Assembly: GCA_900545825.1 (NCBI GenBank)
Contig: URAS01000012.1
Span: 30,509 to 94,508, forward strand
DNA from: an uncultured Actinomyces sp.
Lineage (GTDB): Bacteria; Actinomycetota; Actinomycetes; Actinomycetales; Actinomycetaceae
DNA length: 64,000 nt
Reading direction: 5' to 3'
Positions 43,223 to 52,557 of the stretch are shown piece by piece; positions within the stretch are counted from its first letter, which is position 1, and each line of letters opens with the position of its first letter. Position numbers and translations under genes: made by a program. A model generated the notes under the pieces. It was given only the letters and a program-made list of their open reading frames with translations, was not told the DNA's origin and did no database searches.

Positions 43223-43521
43223 GCCTCGCCGATTGGTGCACCGTCGCGGGCCTCGTCCTTGCTAGCGCGGGCACGCTGTTTACCGTCATCGCGGCGATCG
43301 GAATCGTCCGGTTCCCGACGATGCTTCAGCGCCAACACGCCGCGACGAAGCCGCAGATGTTCGGGTTCTGCTGCCTCATGGTTGGGATCATGCTCATCGA
43401 GCGGTCGGCGCTGTGGACGGGCATCGGCGTCATCGCGATGCTGCTCCAGGCGATCACCGCACCCCTGGGCGCGCATATCCTCGCCCGCGCCGCCCTCGGC
43501 CGGGAATGGCAAGAGAATTAA
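43219..43521 (+). CDS. mrpG: Mrp Na+/H+ antiporter subunit G
   Basis: A 100-aa small membrane subunit with three TM helices and the MrpG block AAIGIVRFPTMLQRQHAATK. The start at 43219 overlaps the mrpF stop (ATGA) and follows GGAAGGAGG. It is the last gene of the six-gene operon; a strong terminator begins 20 nt after its stop. Confidence 0.94.
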   Translation: MSLADWCTVAGLVLASAGTLFTVIAAIGIVRFPTMLQRQHAATKPQMFGFCCLMVGIMLIERSALWTGIGVIAMLLQAITAPLGAHILARAALGREWQEN

Positions 43522-43541
43522 GCTCTACCCCAATCTGTGCG

Positions 43542-43580
43542 TTTTTTCGGTGCGCGACCGCCGGTTACGCACCGAAAAAA
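43542..43580. terminator. Bidirectional rho-independent terminator after mrp operon
   Basis: TTTTTTCGGTGCG and CGCACCGAAAAAA form a perfect 13-bp arm pair with a 13-nt loop, with T and A tracts inside the arms. Confidence 0.9.
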
Positions 43581-43709
43581 CTCACATTGAGAGCTCATGA
43601 TTTTTGAGGTGAGCAGGCGGAACGACAGCGGCGTCGATACGATGAGACGAGGGCCACTCGCCGACACCAGCGGGCGAGGGCGATCCGCCGAGACAAGGAG
43701 GACAACGGC

Positions 43710-43988
43710 ATGGACATTGGGTGGAAGATCGCGTCCGCGGCCTCGCTGGCCGCCGCCGGTTTCGTTGCCGACAAGATCGTCGACGTCGGATGGAAGGCCG
43801 TCACGGGCCGCACCGCGCCGCGTAGCCCCGAGGAAGAGGCCGAGGCAAACCTCGCCGAAGTCCTCATTTTCGGCGTCGTCTCGGGCGTCCTCGTCACGCT
43901 TATCCAGCGCGTCGCCGTCAAGCAGACGAACAAGTGGTACGGCGGCCGCCACAAGGACGTCGTCGCCGAAACCGCCGAACGCGCCTAG
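43710..43988 (+). CDS. DUF4235 small membrane protein
   Basis: A 92-aa protein with an N-terminal TM helix (KIASAASLAAAGFVADKIVD), the short block GWKAVTGRTAPRSPEEEAEA and a second TM helix (AEVLIFGVVSGVLVTLIQRV). This is the DUF4235 pattern common in actinobacteria; its function is unknown. AAGGAGG lies about 10 nt before the ATG. It lies between a terminator and the TPP riboswitch, so it is monocistronic. Confidence 0.82.
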   Translation: MDIGWKIASAASLAAAGFVADKIVDVGWKAVTGRTAPRSPEEEAEANLAEVLIFGVVSGVLVTLIQRVAVKQTNKWYGGRHKDVVAETAERA

Positions 43989-44186
43989 CCCCCGAGGGCG
44001 CCGGGCGTTGCGTGTGGGCGGGGAAGTGGCCTAGGCAGGCAGGCTCCGAAGCCTGCTACGGCGACTTCCCCGCCCACTTTTCCGCAGTTGTCGCTTGTGC
44101 CTACGGCGTCCTCCCCGCCGGCGCTTCTCAGTTCGCGGTGGGCCGCGCGCAACCCCGGCCCGCCTCCTCGTTATGATGGGACACGA

Positions 44187-44272
44187 CAGGGGAGCGGCGA
44201 GTGCCGCTGAGAGTGCGAAACAGATCGCAGACCCTCGAACCTGATCCGGGTCATGCCGGCGAAGGGAGTCGA
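44187..44272 (+). ncRNA. TPP riboswitch (THI box)
   Basis: Contains the conserved pieces in order: GGGGAGC at the 5' side, GCTGAGAGTGCG, CAGACCCTCGAACCTGATC and GGGTCATGCCGGCGAAGGGA. Together they form the thiamine pyrophosphate aptamer. It ends about 33 nt before the thiB start, so it should turn down thiBPQ when TPP is abundant, probably by blocking translation since no terminator stem is obvious. Confidence 0.96.
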
Positions 44273-44305
44273 GTCTCTCCTCCTCACTGACCAGGGAGGT
44301 ATGTT

Positions 44306-45385
44306 GTGTCGTTGACAAACCGGGCATGGGTTGCGCTGCTGGCCGCCGGCTCGCTGGCGCTCGCGGCGGGCGTCACGGGCTGCGGGAAGGACGATTCGTC
44401 CGCCAGCTCGTCGTCCTCGTCGAAGGACCAAACCGTCACGCTGCTCACGCATGACGCATTCAATCTGCCGGACGACGTCAAAAAGTCGTTCGAAAAAGAC
44501 ACGGGCCTGAAACTCAAGATCGTCGCCGGCGACTCGGGCCAGAAACTCGTGTCGAAGCTGCTGCTCACCAAGGACGCGCCGGTCGCCGACGCCGTCTACG
44601 GCTTCACCGGTAACACGTCGGGCCAGCTCGAGGGCAAGAAGGTCATCGCCGACGCGGGCGCGAAGGTGCCCCCGGGCGGCGACCAGTTCGCGCTCAAGGG
44701 CCTGCCGGGCGCGGTCGCGGTCGACACGGGCGACGTGTGCGTGAACATCGACCCCAGCTACTTCTCCAGCAAGAATCTCGCCGAGCCGGCGACGCTGGAC
44801 GACCTCGTCAAGCCGGAATACAAGGACCTCATGGTCACGCCGGACCCGGCGCAGGGCGACACCGGCCTCGCGTTCCTCTACGCGACGATCGCGGCCAAGG
44901 GTAACGACGGTTGGCAGGGCTACTGGAAGCAGCTGCTGGCCAACGGCCTCAAGGTCGACCCGTCGTGGAGCGAGGCGTGGGAAAAGGACTTCACCGCGGG
45001 CGGCGGCAACGGCAAATATCCGATCGTCGTCTCGTACGCGTCGTCGCCGGCCGCGACCGTGTCGAAGGACGGCGCGTCGGCGGGCGCAAAGTCGCTGGAT
45101 GCCACGTGTTTCGCGCAGACCGAATACGTCGGCGTGCTCGAGAAGGCGAAGAACCCCGCAGGCGCCAAGAAGGTCGTCGAATGGCTGACGTCGGAGCAGG
45201 TCCAGAAGGCCATCCCCGACAGCATGTACATGTACCCGGTGCGCGAGGGCGTCGCCCTGCCGGACGCGTGGGCGAAGTTCGCGCCGCGCCCCGACGAGAC
45301 CAAGGTGTTCTCGCTGGAACCGAAGCAGATCGCCAAGAACCGCGAGGCGTGGCTGAGTGACCTCGAGTCGATCCTCGGCCAGTAG
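44306..45385 (+). CDS. thiB: Thiamine ABC transporter substrate-binding lipoprotein
   Basis: Binds thiamine or a derivative outside the membrane; 359 aa. Lipoprotein signal with Cys26 (VTGC), a Ser-rich linker, then the ThiB fold: TVTLLTHDAFNLPDDVKKSF, ADAVYGFTGN, DVCVNIDPSYF and TPDPAQGDTGLAFLYATIA. GTG start at 44306 with GGGAGG upstream. The TPP riboswitch in its leader confirms the thiamine assignment. Confidence 0.94.
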   Translation: MSLTNRAWVALLAAGSLALAAGVTGCGKDDSSASSSSSSKDQTVTLLTHDAFNLPDDVKKSFEKDTGLKLKIVAGDSGQKLVSKLLLTKDAPVADAVYGFTGNTSGQLEGKKVIADAGAKVPPGGDQFALKGLPGAVAVDTGDVCVNIDPSYFSSKNLAEPATLDDLVKPEYKDLMVTPDPAQGDTGLAFLYATIAAKGNDGWQGYWKQLLANGLKVDPSWSEAWEKDFTAGGGNGKYPIVVSYASSPAATVSKDGASAGAKSLDATCFAQTEYVGVLEKAKNPAGAKKVVEWLTSEQVQKAIPDSMYMYPVREGVALPDAWAKFAPRPDETKVFSLEPKQIAKNREAWLSDLESILGQ

Positions 45386-47054
45386 CCGGGCGGCCTCTCG
45401 CCACGACTCCAGCGGCATCGTCGCGTGGCGCCTGGTCATGGGCGTTGCCGTGGCGGTGCCGCTGGGGTTTCTCGTCGTCTTTTTCGCCTGGCCTGCGCTG
45501 ACGCTCATCGCCTACGGGCTGGGCGGGGCCGGCGAGGGCGGCGTCGATCTTGCGGGCCTGGGGCACGTCCTCGGGGCGGCGCGCACGTGGCGCGTCGCGT
45601 GGATGAGCATCTGGATGGCGGCGGCCGGCACGGCCGGCTCCGCGGTCATCGGGACCGCGCTGGCCTACGTCCTCTACCGCCTGCGGTTTCCCGGCAGGCT
45701 GGCGGCGAGGGCGTTCTTCTCGATCCCGTTCGTCCTGCCGACGGTGGCGGTGTCGGCGGGCTTCCGGTCGCTGTTCGACCGCGACGGCACGCTGGGATTC
45801 CTGGGCCTGGACCAGACGCCGGCGGCCGTCATCATCGCCATGATCTTCTTCAACATTTCGCTGGTCGCACGCGTCGTCGGGTCGACGTGGGCGCACATCG
45901 ACCCGGCACCGGAGGAGGCCGCCCGCATGCTCGGCGCCTCGCCGCTGCGGGCCTGGTGGGACGTCACGCGGCCTCGGCTGATGCCGTCCCTGGCGTCGGT
46001 GTCGTCGATCGTCTTCCTCTACTGCGCGACTGCGTATTCGCTGGTCCTCATCCTCGGCGGCCGCAAGGTCTCGACGATCGAGACCGAAATCTACCGCGAA
46101 ACCACCCAGGTGTTCGACCTGCGGGCGGCCGCGGTCCTCTCGCTGCTGCAGCTGGTCGTCGTCGTGGGCGCCCTCCTCGTCGCCCGGCGCGCCGGTATGC
46201 GCGGCCAGGCGGAAACCGGCCAGGTTACGCGCGCCGTCGACCGGCCCGTCCGTGGGCGCGACGTGTGGGTGCTCGTCCTCGTCGGCGGCGGCGCGGCCCT
46301 GCTGACTCTCGCGCCGCTGTACGAGGTCATCGTCCGCTCGCTCCAGCGGGACGGGCAGTGGACGCTGGCAAACTACCGCGACCTGGCGAACGACCAGGCG
46401 ACGCCGGCGCTCGCGACCTCGGTGCTGGCGGCGCTGGGCCTCTCGGCACGCACCGCCGTCTTTGCCGCGACGTTTTCCCTGATCATCGGCTGTGCGATCG
46501 CCCTCGTGTTGGGGCAGCGGCCGCAGACGCGGTGGGCCCGGCGCGCGCAAAGTGTTTTCGATTCGTTCGTCATGCTGCCGCTCGGCGTGTCCGCGGTGAC
46601 CGTGGGCTTCGGCTTCCTGCTGACGATGTCGAAGCCGCCGCTCGACCTCGCGTCCTCGGGCTGGCTGGTGCCGGCGGCGCAGGCGACCGTCGCCGTCCCC
46701 CTGGTCGTCCGGATCGTCGTGCCGACGGTCCGGTCGATCGACCCCAGGCTGCGCGAGGCCGCCCGGATGCTGGGGTCCAGCCCCGTCCAGGTCCTGGCCC
46801 ACATCGACGGCCGGTTCCTCGCGCGCCCGGCCGCGATCGGGTGGGGCTTCGCGTTCGCCATCTCGATGGGCGAGTTCGGGGCGACCTCGTTCCTCGTCCG
46901 CCCGCTGACGCCGACGCTGCCGGTCGTCATCTATCAGCTGTCGGGGCGGCCCGGCGCGGTCGAGCAGGGCCTCGCCATGTCGGCAGCCGTCCTCCTGTCG
47001 CTGGTCACCGCCGTCGTCATGATCGTCGTCGAACACGCCCGCGAACGCTCGTGA
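45357..47054 (+). CDS. thiP: Thiamine ABC transporter permease
   Basis: A 565-aa double permease: two six-helix halves each with an EAA loop, PEEAARMLGASPLRAWWDVT in the first and LREAARMLGSSPVQVLAHID in the second, as in ThiP and iron FbpB types. The GTG start at 45357 overlaps the end of thiB by 29 nt, so translation is probably coupled. Its stop overlaps a possible GTG start of the ATPase gene. Confidence 0.92.
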   Translation: MTSSRSSASSRAASRHDSSGIVAWRLVMGVAVAVPLGFLVVFFAWPALTLIAYGLGGAGEGGVDLAGLGHVLGAARTWRVAWMSIWMAAAGTAGSAVIGTALAYVLYRLRFPGRLAARAFFSIPFVLPTVAVSAGFRSLFDRDGTLGFLGLDQTPAAVIIAMIFFNISLVARVVGSTWAHIDPAPEEAARMLGASPLRAWWDVTRPRLMPSLASVSSIVFLYCATAYSLVLILGGRKVSTIETEIYRETTQVFDLRAAAVLSLLQLVVVVGALLVARRAGMRGQAETGQVTRAVDRPVRGRDVWVLVLVGGGAALLTLAPLYEVIVRSLQRDGQWTLANYRDLANDQATPALATSVLAALGLSARTAVFAATFSLIIGCAIALVLGQRPQTRWARRAQSVFDSFVMLPLGVSAVTVGFGFLLTMSKPPLDLASSGWLVPAAQATVAVPLVVRIVVPTVRSIDPRLREAARMLGSSPVQVLAHIDGRFLARPAAIGWGFAFAISMGEFGATSFLVRPLTPTLPVVIYQLSGRPGAVEQGLAMSAAVLLSLVTAVVMIVVEHARERS

Positions 47055-47158
47055 CCAGCGGAAACATTGTGGAGGGCGACATGGCAGGCACGAATGGGCG
47101 CGGGCGCCGTGACAACGAGGGCGGCGCATCGGGCGCCGGCAACGGAAAGGAGCAGCCG

Positions 47159-48178
47159 ATGGATCGGCAGGACGGACTGGTCGTTTCGGACCTCAGCGTG
47201 ACGTACGGCAGCCACCGGGCGCTCATCGACGCGTCGCTGGCCATCGCGCCGGGGCAGGTGACGGCCGTCCTCGGCCCCTCGGGGTCCGGGAAGTCGTCGC
47301 TGCTGCGGGCGGTCGCCGGGCTCGAACCCCCGGCCGGCGGCCGCGTCCTCGTCGGTGGCGAGGACGTCACCGCGCTGCCGCCGCACGCGCGCGGCTTCGG
47401 GATGATGTTCCAGTCGGGCGCCCTGTTCCCGCACCTCAGCGTCGGCGGTAACGTCGCCTACGGGATCGCCCACGGCCCCCACAAACTGCCGGCCGACCAG
47501 CGGAAACAGCGGGTTGAGGAACTGCTCGACCTCGTCGGCCTGTCCGGGTATGCGTCGCGCGCGGTCTCGACCCTTTCGGGCGGGCAGGCCCAACGCGTCG
47601 CCCTCGCGCGGTCGCTGGCGCCGCAGCCGCAGGTGCTGTTGCTGGACGAGCCGCTGTCGGCGCTGGATCGCAGCCTGCGCGAACGCCTGTCCGTCGAGCT
47701 GCGGCGGATCATGACGACCGCCGGCGTCGCCGGCCTGTACGTCACCCACGACCAGGACGAGGCGTTCACTGTCGCCGACCGCCTGGCCGTCCTCATCGAC
47801 GCGCGCGTCACCCGCGAGGGCCCCACGCGCGAGGTGTGGGAGGACCCGCGCCGCGCCGACGTCGCCGAGTTCCTCGGCTACCGCCCGCTGGTGAAACGCG
47901 AAGTCGCCGCGCAGTGGGGGATTCCGGCCCCCGAGGGCGCCGACACGCTGGCGCTGGCACCGGGCGCGCTGACGCTGGGGCCCGACGCCGCCGGCGACCT
48001 CGTCATCGACGCCCAGGCGAGCGGAGGACGCGACGTCCGTGGCGCCCGCGAGGTGGCGCTGCAGATCCCGGGCGTGGGCGACGCGACCGCAAGGGCGCCC
48101 CTGGGCTGGCAGGAACCGAGCGGCGGCGCCGTGTGCGCCCACCTGGACGCGCGCCGCACCGCCTGGGTCACCGCCTAA
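47159..48178 (+). CDS. thiQ: Thiamine ABC transporter ATP-binding protein
   Basis: ATPase of the thiamine importer; 339 aa. Walker A GPSGSGKSS, Q-loop MMFQSGALFPHLSV, signature LSGGQAQRVALARSL, Walker B LLLDEPLSALD, and YVTHDQDEA for the switch His. About 100 residues after the ATPase core form a C-terminal domain longer than in enterobacterial ThiQ. Starts considered: GTG 47051 (overlapping thiP), ATG 47081, and ATG 47159 with AAAGGAG. The last is preferred because the upstream 36 residues are Gly/Asn-rich and not conserved, but a longer form is possible. Confidence 0.88.
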   Translation: MDRQDGLVVSDLSVTYGSHRALIDASLAIAPGQVTAVLGPSGSGKSSLLRAVAGLEPPAGGRVLVGGEDVTALPPHARGFGMMFQSGALFPHLSVGGNVAYGIAHGPHKLPADQRKQRVEELLDLVGLSGYASRAVSTLSGGQAQRVALARSLAPQPQVLLLDEPLSALDRSLRERLSVELRRIMTTAGVAGLYVTHDQDEAFTVADRLAVLIDARVTREGPTREVWEDPRRADVAEFLGYRPLVKREVAAQWGIPAPEGADTLALAPGALTLGPDAAGDLVIDAQASGGRDVRGAREVALQIPGVGDATARAPLGWQEPSGGAVCAHLDARRTAWVTA

Positions 48179-48221
48179 TACGCGTCAACCGGCGATACCA
48201 CGCGCTCACGCGCGCCGCGGC

Positions 48222-49916
48222 CTACTGGTCCGACGACGCGTGCGGGTTGCCCGTGCAGATCGCCGAAATCGACTGGTCCGTCCGCGGGCTGGTGACGGTG
48301 ATCGCCGAGATCGAGTCGGGGAACCGGTCGGTGCACGCCTTGAGGTAGTCGTTGCCGGACTTGCCGCGCGCCACGGTATCGGTGCTGATGAGGCCGGCAA
48401 TCGGCTCGGCGCCCTCGAGGCTGCAATCGACCCGCTGGGTCGTCGCCTTGTAGTCGCGGTCGCTGCCGTCGGTCTTCGTCACGCGGATGCACCCGGACGT
48501 CGCGTAGGTGATGCCGGGGTTGATCTGCCCGACGGTCGCGGCTTGGCCCTGCTGCGGCGACTCGGTGGAGCCGGACTTGCGGGTTTGCGCCTGCCACGTG
48601 AACCAGCCGGTCTGGGAGTAGATCGTCAGCGACTTCTCGTCGGGCGTCGTCATGGTGCCCAGGGCGTTGTCGGGCAGCGTCCACTGGTCTTTTCCGGAGT
48701 ACAGGCCGATGCCGCGTACCCCGCCGTCGTCGCTGTCGAGGACGGCGACGTCGTCGACAACCCCCAGGTCGTGGACTCTTTCGCTGACGTGCCACAGCCG
48801 CTGGCCGGAGGTCTTGGAGAACGCCGTCGCCGACTTCTTGTCGGCGAGAACGATGACCTTGTCGGTGGCGAGGAACAGCGGCGAGCCGTCGATCGTCTCG
48901 GTCAGCGCCTCGTACTGCTGCTGCCCGATCAGCGGCGTTGACCAGTTCATCGCGAAGAACTTGCCCTTGCGGAGGACGACCTCGGGGATCGTGTGGTTCG
49001 GCGGGATCGGCACGGTGATGCCCTGCGGCAGCATGTGGATGCGGTTGCGGCCCGGCGTGACCGTGGCCGCCCGGGTGCATCCGTCGATCGGCGCGACGAC
49101 CCAGCGGCCGGACGCGTCGCCCGGCGTCGTCAACAGGGCGCCCGGGATTTGCCCGACGATCTTGTTGTTCGCCGAGTTAACGAACGTGTTGAGGCCGTTG
49201 TGGCTGATGAGGTACATCGTCGACGACAGCTGCTGGAACGTCTCGGGGACCGTCGTCGTCGCGGCACCCAACGAGCAGCCCGACGCATCGGGGACGAGCG
49301 TCTGGTCCGACGCGTCCTGGCTGAGCATCGGCTCGCCCAGGAGGACGCCGTCGGTCGAAATCCTGGTCAGCGACAGGTCGTCGCCCAGGAGGATGATCTC
49401 GTTGTTCCCGTTGACGCCGACATTGATGTAGTTCTGGTTGTCCTCCATGATCCAGTGGGCCGCGCCCGTCTGGAGGTCGACGGTCGCCACCAGCGTGCCG
49501 GTGGAGGACTTGACGAGGCACGGCAGCAGGGTGTCGTCGGGTGCGTGCGAGCACGCGATCAGCGGGCCCTTGAGGGACGTCTGCCACAGTGCGCGTCCGT
49601 CCTGGCCGACCGCCATGATGATCGTCGCGCCCGCTTTGGTCGTGCCCGCCATGATCGACTTGTCGCCGTAGCTGACCGGCCCCGTCGAATTACCCGTGCC
49701 CAGGACCGGGACAAACGCGCTCATCCCGTAGGTTTTCGGCGTGTACGACTGGGCGAGATTCGGCTCTTTCGCGAACGCGCCGACCGACACCTGGCCGCCC
49801 TCGGAGTGCTTGTCGCGGACGTATCGGGCCGCGACCCACACGGTGAGGGCGATGACGGCGAGGATGACGATGACGCTGATGATCCGCGTCACCACTCGTT
49901 TCTTGCTGCCAGCCAC
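48222..49916 (-). CDS. Membrane-anchored extracytoplasmic beta-propeller protein (PQQ-like repeats)
   Basis: A 564-aa protein with one N-terminal TM helix (residues 11-31, RIISVIVILAVIALTVWVAA) and a large outside domain. Repeated blade-like units such as GDKSIMAGTTKAGATIIMAV, GRALWQTSLKGPLIACSH and VATVDLQTGAAHWI have the G-x-x-x-W pattern of PQQ-type propellers. Several Cys are spaced for disulphides. GTG start with AAGGAGG 6 nt upstream. A ligand or enzymatic role cannot be assigned; such proteins in actinobacteria often accompany secretion or cell-wall functions, but no such neighbour is present. Confidence 0.72.
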   Translation of the reverse strand: MAGSKKRVVTRIISVIVILAVIALTVWVAARYVRDKHSEGGQVSVGAFAKEPNLAQSYTPKTYGMSAFVPVLGTGNSTGPVSYGDKSIMAGTTKAGATIIMAVGQDGRALWQTSLKGPLIACSHAPDDTLLPCLVKSSTGTLVATVDLQTGAAHWIMEDNQNYINVGVNGNNEIILLGDDLSLTRISTDGVLLGEPMLSQDASDQTLVPDASGCSLGAATTTVPETFQQLSSTMYLISHNGLNTFVNSANNKIVGQIPGALLTTPGDASGRWVVAPIDGCTRAATVTPGRNRIHMLPQGITVPIPPNHTIPEVVLRKGKFFAMNWSTPLIGQQQYEALTETIDGSPLFLATDKVIVLADKKSATAFSKTSGQRLWHVSERVHDLGVVDDVAVLDSDDGGVRGIGLYSGKDQWTLPDNALGTMTTPDEKSLTIYSQTGWFTWQAQTRKSGSTESPQQGQAATVGQINPGITYATSGCIRVTKTDGSDRDYKATTQRVDCSLEGAEPIAGLISTDTVARGKSGNDYLKACTDRFPDSISAITVTSPRTDQSISAICTGNPHASSDQ

Positions 49917-49964
49917 GCGGGTCCTCCTTTACGTCACGGTGGGCCTTGGCGGCCCGCTACCAGG

Positions 49965-51290
49965 TTAGCCGATCGTGCCCGCCAGGTCGGAGGGCGACAC
50001 CTTACATTCGTCGCCGATCCGCATGGGCGCGATCGAGCCCTGTTCGCGCAGCGTCGTGAGACGCGGCAGCACGCGGTCGCGGATCGTCCACGGGTCCAGC
50101 GTGTTGAGGAAGATGCTCGTGCCGCCCTCGAAGCCGGCCAGCGTGGAAATCCGCCACTTCAGCAGGATCCGCCACCGCATGGGCCGGTGGACCGACTGGG
50201 GGCGGTGGTACCACTCTTCGTTCGCCGGCACGTCGGCGCCGGTGGCCGCATGGACGGCATGGACGAGGTCGGACACGCCGCGGACCATCGCGTCGGGCGC
50301 GTCCCACGGGTTGACCGGGTCCCCCAGCGGCCACACGGCGATCGTCGGGTAGCGGTGCCCGACGCCCACCATCGCGATGGCCGTGTCGTTTTGCGCCAGC
50401 AGCAGCCCCCTGGTGGCGCACAGTTTGAGGATCGCCGCGTACGAGTTCGGGTGGTTGTGCAGGCGCTCGAGCTCGGCGATCGTCGCCACCGGGTACTCGT
50501 CGATCGCGACCAGCTGTTTGTGCAGGTGGTCGAAGGATGCGCCGGCCGGCTTCAGCCAGTTCTGGAACGCCGCGACGTAGCGGACGGCCGGGTTGAGGTC
50601 GTAGAGGTCGCGCATCGCCTGCGCCGTGAACCGCGTGTAGACGGCGTGTTCCTCGGGGGTCAGCGCGCCCGAGGACGCCAACTGCGAGGACGTCTCGGCG
50701 CCCTCGATGTAGTGTCGGCGGCCGATGATGAGGTCGTGCCCGCCGCAGAAAAAGCCCGTCGCGTGGTGGAGAAGCGTGTTCTCGTTGAGGTCGTCGATCT
50801 CTTCCGCAGCCATCCCGTAGGCCGCCAGGCGTGCCCGCACGACGCGGAGGACGTGGTCATACCCCTCGGGCTCTGACAGGTATTCGGCCATCCGCTGCCG
50901 CTGCGCGGTCGACGGCTCGTGCCCATGGTTGCGGGCCCAATAGTCGTAGCTGACGATCTCGAAAAGGTTGGGAACCCGCCGAAAAGCCGCCGTCGTGTTG
51001 AACAGCTGGGACGCCTTGAGGCCGCTGATCTGCCGCCAGCCGTCGCCCTCGGCGACGTAGCGCGACTTTTCCGGCGGCGTCTCGAGGTAACGGTCGGGGC
51101 AGAACGCGCACACGCTATTCGCCGTTTCCGGATCGACCGGACGGACGTCCGGCTGGGGCACGGCCAGCGGACGGTGCCCGCGCCCGGGGACGGTCCACAC
51201 CTCGGTGCCCGTCAGCATGTTGCGTTGTTTAACCGTGCCGTCGTGCAGCTTGACCAGCGAGCTGGACTGCTCCGGTAGTTCTTTAGCCAT
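49965..51290 (-). CDS. DUF4921 family protein, galactose-1-phosphate uridylyltransferase-like
   Basis: A 441-aa cytoplasmic protein of the GalT/HIT-like fold. Near the N-terminus CAFCPDRYLETPPEKSRY resembles a GalT metal site (CPxC-like), and NLFEIVSYDYWARNHGHEP follows. The nucleotide-binding His motif is GASFDHLHKQLVAIDEYP, and WYHRPQSVHRPMRWRILLKW is DUF4921-like. It probably transfers or cleaves nucleotides on a sugar or other phosphate, but the substrate is unknown. It is transcribed leftward after a gap to the divergent methyltransferase gene. Confidence 0.8.
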   Translation of the reverse strand: MAKELPEQSSSLVKLHDGTVKQRNMLTGTEVWTVPGRGHRPLAVPQPDVRPVDPETANSVCAFCPDRYLETPPEKSRYVAEGDGWRQISGLKASQLFNTTAAFRRVPNLFEIVSYDYWARNHGHEPSTAQRQRMAEYLSEPEGYDHVLRVVRARLAAYGMAAEEIDDLNENTLLHHATGFFCGGHDLIIGRRHYIEGAETSSQLASSGALTPEEHAVYTRFTAQAMRDLYDLNPAVRYVAAFQNWLKPAGASFDHLHKQLVAIDEYPVATIAELERLHNHPNSYAAILKLCATRGLLLAQNDTAIAMVGVGHRYPTIAVWPLGDPVNPWDAPDAMVRGVSDLVHAVHAATGADVPANEEWYHRPQSVHRPMRWRILLKWRISTLAGFEGGTSIFLNTLDPWTIRDRVLPRLTTLREQGSIAPMRIGDECKVSPSDLAGTIG

Positions 51291-51465
51291 CAGATGGTGT
51301 CCTTGGGCGAATGTCGGATTCGTCGGTGATCCGCCTCCATGGTAACGAACCCGGCCACACCGTGCAGACGGTCACCAGGCCAGCCCGGCGGATCGGCAGG
51401 CGGCGCCAGAGAGGCGGCGGATGAGGGTAGGGTAGGGCACGGTAAGTCAGTGTGGGGAGGGCTGC

Positions 51466-52542
51466 GTGATCAAGTACCTGGGCTCGAAGCGCGTGCTCGT
51501 GCCCGTGTTGTCCCAGCTGGCGACCGGGGCCGGCGCGACCAGCGCCCTCGACGTGTTCTGCGGGACCACGCGGGTCGCCCAGGCGTTCAAGCGGGCGGGG
51601 ATTCCCACGGGCGCCCTCGACCTTGCGACCTATGCGTATGTGCTGGCCCAGACCTATATCGCCACCGACGCGCGGACGATCGACGCCGCCGAGCTGGCCG
51701 ACGCGGTTGCCGCCCTCGACGCGCTGCCGGGGCGGCCCGGCTACGTCACCCAGACGTTTTGCCGCGACGCCCACTTTTTCCGGCCCGAAAACGGCGAACG
51801 TATCGACGCGATCCGCGACGCCATCGAGGACCGCTACGCCGGCACCGCCCTCTACCCGATCCTGTTGACCGCGCTGATGGAGGCCGCCGACCGGGTCGAC
51901 TCGACGACCGGGCAGCACATGGCCTACCTCAAGCAGTGGGCCCCGAGGGCGTTGACGCCGCTCAAGCTGCGGGTGCCCGAGCTCATCGACGGGCCTGGTC
52001 AGGCGTGGTGTGCCGACGCCGTCGAGTGGGTGCAGGACATGGATCCGGTCGACCTCGCCTACCTCGACCCGCCCTACAACCAGCACCGGTATTTCACGAA
52101 CTACCACATCTGGGAGACGCTGATCCGCTGGGACGCCCCCGAGGCCTACGGGGTCGCCCGCAAACGCGTCGACGCGCGCGGCGACGCCCACCGGTCCCTC
52201 TTCAATTCCCGTGCGACCTGCACCGACGCCCTCGCGCGGGTGATCGGCGGGCTGGACGCCCAGGTGTTCATCGTGTCGTATTCGTCCGAGGCGTTCGTGC
52301 GCAGCGAGGACGTCGTCGCCATGCTGGCGAAGCGCTGCGAGTGCGTGCGGATGCTGTCGTACGACTACCGCCGCTATATCGGCGCGAAAATCGGGGTGTA
52401 CGGCCCGGACGGGCAAAAGCGTGGGGTCGCCGGCGCGTCACGCAACCGCGAGAACGTCTTCGTCGCCGGGCCGACCGCACGTATAGAGAAGGCGCTCGAG
52501 GCCGCTTTGGCTCTCGAGCGCCAGCCCGCAGAGATTTCGTAG
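51466..52542 (+). CDS. D12-class adenine-N6 DNA methyltransferase
   Basis: Transfers a methyl group from S-adenosylmethionine to adenine in DNA; 358 aa. The start MIKYLGSKR is the D12 class opening, motif I is ALDVFCGTTRVAQAFK (SAM binding) and motif IV is DLAYLDPPYNQHRYFTNYH (catalytic DPPY). GTG start. No restriction endonuclease or specificity gene lies next to it: neighbours are a GalT-like protein and an ACT-domain protein. It is therefore either an orphan regulator or immune to a system encoded elsewhere. The recognition site is not readable from the sequence. Confidence 0.9.
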   Translation: MIKYLGSKRVLVPVLSQLATGAGATSALDVFCGTTRVAQAFKRAGIPTGALDLATYAYVLAQTYIATDARTIDAAELADAVAALDALPGRPGYVTQTFCRDAHFFRPENGERIDAIRDAIEDRYAGTALYPILLTALMEAADRVDSTTGQHMAYLKQWAPRALTPLKLRVPELIDGPGQAWCADAVEWVQDMDPVDLAYLDPPYNQHRYFTNYHIWETLIRWDAPEAYGVARKRVDARGDAHRSLFNSRATCTDALARVIGGLDAQVFIVSYSSEAFVRSEDVVAMLAKRCECVRMLSYDYRRYIGAKIGVYGPDGQKRGVAGASRNRENVFVAGPTARIEKALEAALALERQPAEIS

Positions 52543-52557
52543 GATCCGCGTAAAGAT

